5,200 nt of DNA from assembly GCA_034436045.1 (NCBI GenBank), contig DAOTVZ010000131.1, positions 1 through 5,200 on the forward strand. Reading direction: 5' to 3'. The notes under the pieces were generated by a model. That model had not been told where the DNA came from. It ran no database searches and saw only the letters and a list, made by a program, of their open reading frames with translations. Both the position numbers and the translations under genes were made by a program. The stretch comes from H111-94 sp034436045. GTDB lineage: Bacteria > Chloroflexota > Ktedonobacteria > Ktedonobacterales > Ktedonobacteraceae. Shown piece after piece: positions 1 through 4,532 of the stretch (its first letter is position 1; the number at the start of each line of letters is the position of its first letter).

Positions 1-657
1 GGTTGCTGGTTCGACGGGCAAAATTGCTTGCAGCTCTGTAGCTTTCCGGCCTATGACCAGCACCTCGCTTACCCGGCGGCGCAATGGGTCACGTATGGTA
101 TGGTACGCTCGCTCTGGAACTACTCAACCCTGAATGGACAGCCCGTTGCCATCAATCAACCTGACCTTGATGAACAGGGAGCCGGGCTAGACGAACATCG
201 TCTTCCTTTCAATATCTCCTGGTCACACAACCAATGGCACGTAACAACAGCTTTTAGCGATAAGAGCCTGCTATCAAACAACACCAGCCCATTTTGCTAT
301 CCGGCACAGGACGATTTCTTCCAGTATAATCTGCTGCATATGCTTACTGGCAACATTCAATCGGTGCTTGCCTTCAACCTCGACTACCAGACCACGCCCA
401 ACCCGGCTGACGGCTGCATCGTTACACTTAACCTGGGCCAGTATGCACCGCCCGGCATACCCGAAACGCTGGGTGATGTAGAATATATGGAACGCTTTGG
501 CGTCTTTGTCGCACTGAATAGGATGGCACAAAAGCTGTGGCCCCCACCTTCTCCCCCTATGGCCGATAGCTATGAACAGCAACTTGCACAACAGGCCGCC
601 ACTCTCCCAAACCAGAACAACCTCACGGTAAAATACAGTGGCAACGTTGTGAAATAA
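1..657 (+). CDS. Hypothetical protein, 3' part only (5' end outside window)
   Basis: The reading frame is open from base 1 to the TAA at 655-657, so about 218 codons of a longer gene are visible. A TTG at 28 could serve as a start, but the frame stays open and protein-like before it (GCWFDGQNC...), so I treat the gene as running in from upstream. I do not recognise the family. The visible part has no membrane helix, five cysteines (three of them within the first 13 visible residues), many aromatic and Asn/Gln residues, and a proline-rich patch (WPPPSPP) about 45 residues before the end. This composition suits an exported or surface-exposed disulfide-containing domain, but any signal peptide would lie outside the window, so export is inference. 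The gene converges on the 665-1357 gene with 7 bases between stops. That it is a real coding region is fairly sure; its function is unknown. Confidence 0.7.
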   Translation, partial: GCWFDGQNCLQLCSFPAYDQHLAYPAAQWVTYGMVRSLWNYSTLNGQPVAINQPDLDEQGAGLDEHRLPFNISWSHNQWHVTTAFSDKSLLSNNTSPFCYPAQDDFFQYNLLHMLTGNIQSVLAFNLDYQTTPNPADGCIVTLNLGQYAPPGIPETLGDVEYMERFGVFVALNRMAQKLWPPPSPPMADSYEQQLAQQAATLPNQNNLTVKYSGNVVK

Positions 658-664
658 TCAGTGG

Positions 665-1357
665 TCAGCGACGTTGGCGTTGACGCATCACGAAAATGGA
701 GAAAATAAAGGCCAGAAAACCGGCAATACACAGTGGCAGCCCGACCTGAGCATCGCCGGTCGCGGCCCACGCCCCTGCACCCACAATCTCTAACACCAAT
801 CCACCAATAAAAAGTAGCACAATCGCCAATAGTGACCGCTCAAAAGGCGCACGAATATCCTGTACACCATAGACCGGCGCGGCTGCTCTGACCTCACCAG
901 AGAATACTGATGGCGTATCCGTCGTTTCTTCTACCTGAGCATTCGCATCAGACACATAGGTCTCTACCGCCTGACGCAGTATATGAATCAGTTGACTGGC
1001 CTGCTTCTGTGCTGTGCGCAAATAGACCTTGCGTTTGCCATCACTCAGCAGCAATTCACGAAATAGTGGCTCATAGCTCTTGTTACGCTGCGAGATGGTC
1101 GTGAGCCTGGGTAATTCTAGCGCATCAAAAAAGAGATGCGTCCGTGGAAAAGTCTTCAGGGCATAGCCGATGACACGCTGATTGGTCACAACTACATCGA
1201 CCGGCGTAGCATGCCCCTCTTGCTCCGGCAGACCACCATCCCAGATCGCCGGAACATTGAGCAAAGGAATTTCATCGGGCCGCATATGCTCCCTCAGCCC
1301 TTTCAATCGTGCCAATATTTTTTGCGCGTTGCGTGTTACCTCTGTTTGCTCAACCAT
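665..1357 (-). CDS. PH-like domain protein with two C-terminal membrane helices (hypothetical)
   Basis: This encodes 230 residues. The ATG at 1357 has AAAGGA (1369-1374) 11 bases upstream and a promoter just beyond. Residues about 25-135 form a soluble domain containing VDVVVTNQRVIGY (53-65), then ALELPRLTTISQR and a further strand plus a closing helix (LRTAQKQASQLIHILRQAV). The pattern of 'x-V-T-N-x-R-[VI]-I-x-Y' followed by a hydrophobic 'dxLeLpxLttI' strand resembles bacterial PH/GRAM-like domains, but that match is from memory and moderate. Residues 136-172 are an acidic, low-complexity linker. Two hydrophobic helices follow at about 175-195 and 205-224, then a basic tail (RQRQRR) that should stay in the cytoplasm, so both termini are predicted cytoplasmic and the protein membrane-anchored. 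No catalytic motif is visible. The role is unknown; membrane-linked binding or scaffolding is inference. Confidence 0.75.
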   Translation of the reverse strand: MVEQTEVTRNAQKILARLKGLREHMRPDEIPLLNVPAIWDGGLPEQEGHATPVDVVVTNQRVIGYALKTFPRTHLFFDALELPRLTTISQRNKSYEPLFRELLLSDGKRKVYLRTAQKQASQLIHILRQAVETYVSDANAQVEETTDTPSVFSGEVRAAAPVYGVQDIRAPFERSLLAIVLLFIGGLVLEIVGAGAWAATGDAQVGLPLCIAGFLAFIFSIFVMRQRQRR

Positions 1358-1368
1358 TGCCTGTGGTA

Positions 1369-1399
1369 TCCTTTACCTGTGTATGGCGTTATTATAGCA
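1369..1399 (-). promoter_or_regulatory. Extended -10 promoter and RBS of the PH-like gene
   Basis: Read on the minus strand, 1399-1391 is TGCTATAAT, a perfect TATAAT hexamer with the TGn extension. No good -35 is present at the usual 16-18 base spacing, which is normal for extended -10 promoters. The predicted start near 1384 leaves a leader of about 27 bases with AAAGGA at 1369-1374. The promoter is inferred from sequence only. Confidence 0.6.
1390..1395 (+). promoter_or_regulatory. Possible plus-strand -10 element overlapping the minus-strand one
   Basis: TATTAT on the plus strand matches the TATAAT consensus at five of six positions and overlaps the minus-strand TATAAT by five bases. No convincing -35 lies upstream. 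A start near 1402 would place GGAGGA (1418-1423) and the ATG at 1430 about 28 bases downstream, a sensible leader. This is weak evidence by itself. Confidence 0.3.
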
Positions 1400-1429
1400 C
1401 CGAAAGTGAACTGGAATGGAGGAAATACA

Positions 1430-1468
1430 ATGAAACAGCTGCTTTCTCCTTTACTAGAAATCATATAA
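1430..1468 (+). CDS. Candidate 12-residue short ORF with strong RBS
   Basis: ATG at 1430 follows GGAGGA (1418-1423) with a 6-base spacer, the best Shine-Dalgarno sequence in the window, and reads MKQLLSPLLEII before TAA at 1466-1468. The peptide is too short to judge by composition and I know no family for it. It could be a translated short peptide, a leader ORF, or the remnant of a gene whose body has been lost; the bases after the stop do not continue it convincingly in any frame. It lies divergent from the PH-like gene and about 260 bases upstream of the DUF202 gene. Translation is suggested only by the RBS. Confidence 0.3.
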   Translation: MKQLLSPLLEII

Positions 1469-1566
1469 AGGCTATAGGAAACAGAAGAGAACAGCAGACT
1501 AAATCCAACTATACGATATTCAGTTTAACGTTCGCATCCTTATTCGGTTCAAACTCGTGAGCTATT

Positions 1567-1581
1567 ACGAATACTATTCGT
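1567..1581. repeat. Perfect 15-base palindrome, candidate operator or hairpin
   Basis: ACGAATA-C-TATTCGT is a perfect 7-1-7 inverted repeat in non-coding DNA 150 bases before the DUF202 gene. It could be a binding site for a dimeric regulator. As RNA it could form a short hairpin (ACGAAT, loop ACT, ATTCGT), but it has no following T-run, so it is not an intrinsic terminator. A second copy of TATTCG at 1541-1546 could pair with the same left arm, and GTTCA (1547-1551) could pair with TGAAC (1584-1588). Confidence 0.4.
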
Positions 1582-1641
1582 GCTGAACGGTCTACATCAC
1601 ATTCCACTGTATCGTATCAACAACTTACGAGGGAACATATC

Positions 1642-1704
1642 ATGTTGTCGAATTTGCTCGCGGCACGCGCGCAGATGATAAACATAAAGACATGCCGGTT
1701 CTAA
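1642..1704 (+). CDS. Candidate 20-residue short ORF upstream of DUF202 gene
   Basis: ATG at 1642 follows GAGGGA (1629-1634) with a 7-base spacer and reads MLSNLLAARAQMINIKTCRF before TAA at 1702-1704. It ends 27 bases before the DUF202 start, so it could act as an upstream leader ORF or a small peptide gene. No run of a single amino acid, as in an attenuation leader, is present, and I know no homologous family. The good RBS and its position are the only support. Confidence 0.3.
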   Translation: MLSNLLAARAQMINIKTCRF

Positions 1705-1731
1705 AATAAACAACGACAGGAACTCATTCAT

Positions 1732-2154
1732 ATGCAAGATCAGCATGAAGAACACATAGCTTCATTGCAAGAGCAGGCTGGCCAGAGGCAACCGAACAGT
1801 AGTAAGCATGTCTCTGACCATCTGGCGAATGAACGTACCTTTTTAGCATGGCTACGCACTGGCATCGCAACCATCGCGTTTGGCTTCGTCGTAGCCCGTT
1901 TCGGACTTTTATTAAATGAGCTACAGGTTAAACACCAGCACGCCGTCTCCGCCCACTATTCGACGGAATTTGGTGCCGCGCTCATCATTCTTGGTGTCGC
2001 CATCATTATTGCCGCATTATGCAATTTTCTACATAATCGCCGTCTTATCGATACTGAGACGTTCCGGCCTCGGACAGGGTTTGCCATCGTGCTAACGACT
2101 CTGGCCAGTCTTATCGGTATCTTACTAGCTATCTATCTATTTTTTACCGTGTAG
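1732..2154 (+). CDS. DUF202 (YidH-type) membrane protein
   Basis: This encodes 140 residues from ATG 1732, preceded by CAGGAA (1717-1722) with a 9-base spacer. After a polar, Gln/His-rich N-terminus comes the family signature LANERTFLAWLRTG at residues 31-44, which continues directly into the first helix (about 43-61, IATIAFGFVVARFG). Helices two (about 78-99) and three (about 115-138) complete the three-helix DUF202 fold. Bacterial DUF202 proteins such as E. coli YidH are small inner-membrane proteins of unknown function; the same domain occurs at the end of eukaryotic VTC polyphosphate-polymerase subunits, but no CYTH/VTC catalytic domain is present here. The length is usual for the family. 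The gene stands alone behind a long leader region and converges on the 77-residue membrane protein gene. The family call is firm; the biological role is unknown. Confidence 0.92.
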   Translation: MQDQHEEHIASLQEQAGQRQPNSSKHVSDHLANERTFLAWLRTGIATIAFGFVVARFGLLLNELQVKHQHAVSAHYSTEFGAALIILGVAIIIAALCNFLHNRRLIDTETFRPRTGFAIVLTTLASLIGILLAIYLFFTV

Positions 2155-2155
2155 G

Positions 2156-2200
2156 AAAAAAATCCGCTTATGTTTATGCCAATGTTCACATAAGCGGATT
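2156..2200 (-). terminator. Rho-independent terminator for the 2225-2458 gene
   Basis: AATCCGCTTATGT (2161-2173) and its exact reverse complement (2188-2200) form a 13-base-pair stem with a 14-base loop. On the minus strand the stem is followed by seven T residues (A-run at 2156-2162, the last two bases inside the stem), the textbook arrangement for the minus-strand gene that ends at 2225. On the plus strand it is followed by ATGATTATAG, without a T-run, so it should stop DUF202 transcripts less well. Confidence 0.85.
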
Positions 2201-2224
2201 ATGATTATAGATGCAACCGACCTG

Positions 2225-2458
2225 TTAGCGCCCTGGCTTGAGCAATTTGTGATAGAGGCCAAACAGCAGGAAGGTCGGGGGCCACTGACCGACGAAAATA
2301 CTCCAGTCGCGCTTGTTCATAGTGAATAGAGCGGCTGAAGCGAGAATAGAGCTAAGCGCCGCCCAGTACCAGACCTCATCGGGAACCCGGTCGGTCACAC
2401 GAAAGAACCGTTCCTGTGCAGTTCTGGTAGTTGCAGCCGTATCGAGTGTTTTTGCCAT
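2225..2458 (-). CDS. Small two-helix membrane protein, uncharacterised
   Basis: This encodes 77 residues. ATG at 2458 is preceded by AAAGGA (2471-2476) at a 12-base spacing, the same RBS style as the PH-like gene, and the gene ends before a strong terminator. A polar N-terminus with basic residues (MAKTLDTAATTRTAQERFFRVTDR in one- and two-residue steps) leads to VPDEVWYWAALSSILASAALF (helix about 28-46), a short charged turn (NKRDW, 48-52) and a second helix with FVGQWPPTFLLFGLYHKLL (55-73). Helix-charged turn-helix predicts both ends on the same, probably cytoplasmic, side. The phrase 'vgqWPPTFLLfGLYxKLL' looks familiar from small hypothetical proteins of several environmental phyla, but I can give no function. 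It is a monocistronic gene, divergent from the prenyltransferase operon. Its coding status is well supported by hydrophobic pattern, RBS and terminator. Confidence 0.8.
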   Translation of the reverse strand: MAKTLDTAATTRTAQERFFRVTDRVPDEVWYWAALSSILASAALFTMNKRDWSIFVGQWPPTFLLFGLYHKLLKPGR

Positions 2459-2694
2459 AGAGTTGCTATATCCTTTCCATGCAGATCCAGCAAGAACTCC
2501 TTCACAGACGGGATAGATGGAAGTGACAAGATGCTATACAGGTATCACAGATGATGATGGTGAAGTTCAAAGAGAATTTTGCATCTACCACTTTTTCTCA
2601 ACCATACTATCCCCAGTATTATCTGAGTCTAGCCTGGACACGCAATGCAACGTTCCCTGGTTTCACTCAACAACCGACACGCCACCTCAGCCTT

Positions 2695-2723
2695 TTGACT
2701 TTTTGCGGCAAACACCTTACTAT
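2695..2723 (+). promoter_or_regulatory. Sigma-70-type promoter for the prenyltransferase operon
   Basis: TTGACT (2695-2700, five of six consensus) and TACTAT (2718-2723, four of six including the key second A and last T) are separated by exactly 17 bases. The expected start near 2730 gives a leader of about 70 bases to the ATG at 2800. It also lies inside the upstream in-frame extension, which argues for the downstream start. Confidence 0.55.
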
Positions 2724-2786
2724 TTCTATGAGACTATTCGCGCGCTCTGGCCATTGTGTCATAGCGCATTTCTATAGAATACGAAC

Positions 2787-2797
2787 AGAGAGAGAGA
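2787..2797 (+). promoter_or_regulatory. Purine-run ribosome binding site of the prenyltransferase
   Basis: A run of AG dinucleotides (five units plus A) ends two bases before the ATG at 2800 and supplies GAGAG at a workable distance for Shine-Dalgarno pairing. It supports 2800 as the start rather than the upstream ATGs near 2551, which have no comparable site. Confidence 0.5.
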
Positions 2798-2799
2798 TT

Positions 2800-3738
2800 A
2801 TGAGTGAGACACATACTCTACCGCCCGCGAGCAGCACGGGGCTACCATCCTGGCGCATCTGGCTGAAAACAGGCCGCCCTTTTTCTCTGACAGCAACGGT
2901 AACACCTATTCTGGTGGGTAGCGCGCTGGCCGCTTATATGGGCCGCTTCAACTGGGGCCTTTTCCTGATAACCCTTTTCGCCGGTCTGTTTCTTCAAATC
3001 GGCACCAACTACTTTAATGAATACTTTGACTACCGCTATGGCCTGGATCATCCCGGCTCCCTCGGCTCAACGACCGTCATCTTTCGCAAGGAGATGAGCG
3101 CCGGGCAGGTACTGGGCGGCGGCATCTTCTGCTTTGCGATGGCGACGTTGCTCGGTATTATCCTCATCATCCTGGTCAGCCCCGCTATTATCCTCTTTGG
3201 CCTGGCCGCGCTGGCTATCGGCTATTTCTACAGCGCCGAACCATTCAAACTCGCCAGCCGGGGCCTGGGCGACGTAATGGTCTATATTGCGATGGGTTTC
3301 CTGATGACCTGGGGAGCTTACTTTGTGCAACTCCACAACTGGTCATGGTCGGCCTTCGCCGCCAGTGTCCCCGTCGGCTTCATCGTGGTAGCCATTCTCA
3401 ATATGAACAACGTGCGCGACTACCAGGACGACCTGGCCGTCAACAAACGCACACTCCCTGTGCGCTTCGGTCAACGCTTTGGGCAGTGGTTTCACGCCTT
3501 TCTTTTAATAGGCAGCTACGTGGCCGTCACTATCTTCGCCCTGACCGGCCTGCTACCACTCTTGAGCCTGCTCGTCTGGTTCACCTTCCCGCTAGCTTTT
3601 ACTAACGTGCGCGACGTGCTGAGCGCAACCAACCGCTCCGCCTTCATCGTGGGTATCAAACGCACCTCGTTTCTGCACCTCGAATTTGGGGCCGTACTGG
3701 CGCTCGGTATCCTGCTAGCAATCTTTTTCAAGCACTAA
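2800..3738 (+). CDS. menA: UbiA-family prenyltransferase, 1,4-dihydroxy-2-naphthoate octaprenyltransferase-like
   Basis: This encodes 312 residues from ATG 2800, close to the usual MenA length of about 300. Enzymes of this family transfer a polyprenyl chain from its diphosphate to 1,4-dihydroxy-2-naphthoate in the membrane, giving demethylmenaquinone. After WRIWLKTGRPFSLTATVTPILVG (18-40) comes the first Asp-rich motif, N73-EYF-D77-YRYGL-D83, which binds the Mg-diphosphate. The second is NNVRDYQDD at 203-211, followed by K216-RTLPVRFG, typical of MenA rather than UbiA. YSAEPFKLASRGLGD (144-158) is the usual conserved loop. Eight or nine hydrophobic helices fill the rest. No key residue is missing. 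The next gene starts 26 bases after the stop and is probably cotranscribed. No other men gene is in view, so the exact acceptor is unproven; a related UbiA enzyme with another aromatic acceptor is the alternative. Confidence 0.85.
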   Translation: MSETHTLPPASSTGLPSWRIWLKTGRPFSLTATVTPILVGSALAAYMGRFNWGLFLITLFAGLFLQIGTNYFNEYFDYRYGLDHPGSLGSTTVIFRKEMSAGQVLGGGIFCFAMATLLGIILIILVSPAIILFGLAALAIGYFYSAEPFKLASRGLGDVMVYIAMGFLMTWGAYFVQLHNWSWSAFAASVPVGFIVVAILNMNNVRDYQDDLAVNKRTLPVRFGQRFGQWFHAFLLIGSYVAVTIFALTGLLPLLSLLVWFTFPLAFTNVRDVLSATNRSAFIVGIKRTSFLHLEFGAVLALGILLAIFFKH

Positions 3739-3764
3739 AAGCAAACAGAACAGGATATATCTTA

Positions 3765-4532
3765 ATGATAGAAGATAGAGATGCATTGTACGCATATCTT
3801 TTGCAAGAGTACAATCAGCCTTTTTCCGGCTGGGATTTCAGCTATCTCAATGGGAGATATGAGACGATCCATGCATCCGATATGTGGGACTATAAAGACT
3901 CAATTCGCAAGGCCATGGCGTCTGCCCAGAGTCTGCTCGATATTGACACGGGAGGCGGCGAATTTCTAGCTTCGCTACAGCCACTCCCGCTACAAACCTG
4001 TGCAACCGAGAGCTATCCACCCAACATCCCTGTAGCCCGGCAAAGGCTTGAACCATTGGGCGTTACCGTCTATGCTGTCGATGACAAAAGCCATGTGCCC
4101 TTCGTGGACAACCAGTTCGATCTCATCATCTGCCGTCATGGCTCCTATGCGCCGCCGGAACTCCTGCGCATTCTGAAATCTGGACGTCAATTCATTACAC
4201 AGCAAGTTGGGGGCGAAACCAATAAGGAACTTCATATCCTACTGGATGCGCCCCCTTATTCTTTTGCTGATTGGACACTGCAACGTGCTGCCAATGAACT
4301 GGAGCAGGCCGGTTTCCAGGTTCTTGAGCAACGCGAAGCTTTCCTCCTCGCACGCTATTACGATATCGGCGCACTGGTGTACTATCTCAAAGCCATTCCC
4401 TGGCAAATTCCTGATTTCTCAGTGGAGAAATACTTCGATAAGCTGCTGGCGCTACACAAGCAAATTCAACAGCAGGGAGCTATCGAGGCCCATTTTCATC
4501 AGTTTTTTATCATAGCGCAAAAAGCGCTATAG
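3765..4532 (+). CDS. Class I SAM-dependent methyltransferase, substrate unknown
   Basis: This encodes 255 residues from ATG 3765, with AGGA at 3752-3755 nine bases upstream. The Rossmann-type SAM fold is recognisable: motif I LLDIDTGGGEFL (57-68), acidic E82 at the end of the second strand (CATES) to hold the ribose, an acidic turn at the third strand (VYAVDDKSHVPF), and FDLIICRHGSY (118-128) as motif IV. PPELLRILKSGRQFITQQVG (130-149) is the usual post-motif helix and strand. The C-terminal third, with an acidic and aromatic region (IPWQIPDFSVEKYFDKL), probably shapes the substrate site. It does not show the UbiE/MenG signatures, so it is not obviously the menaquinone methyltransferase despite following the menA-like gene. 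I recall similar 'FITQQVGG' methyltransferases annotated generically in Gram-positive-type genomes. The stop overlaps the aldolase gene stop. Confidence 0.85.
   Translation: MIEDRDALYAYLLQEYNQPFSGWDFSYLNGRYETIHASDMWDYKDSIRKAMASAQSLLDIDTGGGEFLASLQPLPLQTCATESYPPNIPVARQRLEPLGVTVYAVDDKSHVPFVDNQFDLIICRHGSYAPPELLRILKSGRQFITQQVGGETNKELHILLDAPPYSFADWTLQRAANELEQAGFQVLEQREAFLLARYYDIGALVYYLKAIPWQIPDFSVEKYFDKLLALHKQIQQQGAIEAHFHQFFIIAQKAL
4512..4530. terminator. Small hairpin across the convergent stop codons
   Basis: ATAGCGC, loop AAAAA, GCGCTAT is a perfect 7-base-pair inverted repeat covering the end of the methyltransferase gene and the aldolase stop. On the plus strand it is followed, after six bases, by TTTT, so it may be a weak terminator in that direction. 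On the minus strand the following bases are A-rich, so it is a poor terminator there. Confidence 0.35.

Larger units (their letters stand above)
1358..1731. other. 374-base divergent intergenic region
   Basis: No long gene is credible here: the open frames that cross it read as non-protein-like sequence. The stretch is visibly AT-richer than its neighbours. It holds the minus-strand extended -10 promoter and overlapping plus-strand -10, the 12-codon and 20-codon short ORFs, and a 15-base perfect palindrome. I found no convincing -35/-10 pair immediately before the DUF202 gene, so its transcript may start further upstream in this region. Confidence 0.7.
2459..2799. other. 341-base divergent intergenic region
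   Basis: The region lies between the small membrane protein gene (-) and the prenyltransferase gene (+). The prenyltransferase frame stays open back to 2551, but the 83 extra codons (rich in Thr, Phe, Tyr, His and Ser, with no hydrophobic or domain pattern) do not read like the protein. The region contains the promoter at 2695-2723. I found no convincing promoter for the minus-strand gene; TTGTCA on the minus strand near 2525-2530 lacks a matching -10. No repeat or RNA structure of note was seen. Confidence 0.6.

Noticed and set aside
274..591. Open frame of 105 codons on the minus strand within the first gene
   Set aside because: The frame opposite is the more protein-like one and runs to the window edge; this one has no RBS and no recognisable domain.
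664..684. Imperfect hairpin (GTCAGCG / CGTTGAC) at the convergent ends near 660
   Set aside because: The seven-pair stem includes a G-T pair and has no T-run on either side, and the right arm is coding, so it is not supported as a terminator.
1136..1468. Plus-strand frame of 110 codons crossing the start of the PH-like gene
   Set aside because: Most of it is antisense to a well-supported gene. Only its last 12 codons have their own RBS, and those are listed separately.
2754..2780. TTGTGT followed by TAGAAT as an alternative promoter for the prenyltransferase
   Set aside because: The spacing is only 15 bases and the start would fall on the RBS. The 2695-2723 pair with 17-base spacing is better.
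3067..3336. Open frame of 89 codons on the minus strand inside the prenyltransferase gene
   Set aside because: It is antisense to the conserved UbiA/MenA helices, has no RBS, and its charged, Gln/Ala-rich translation is typical of a shadow frame.
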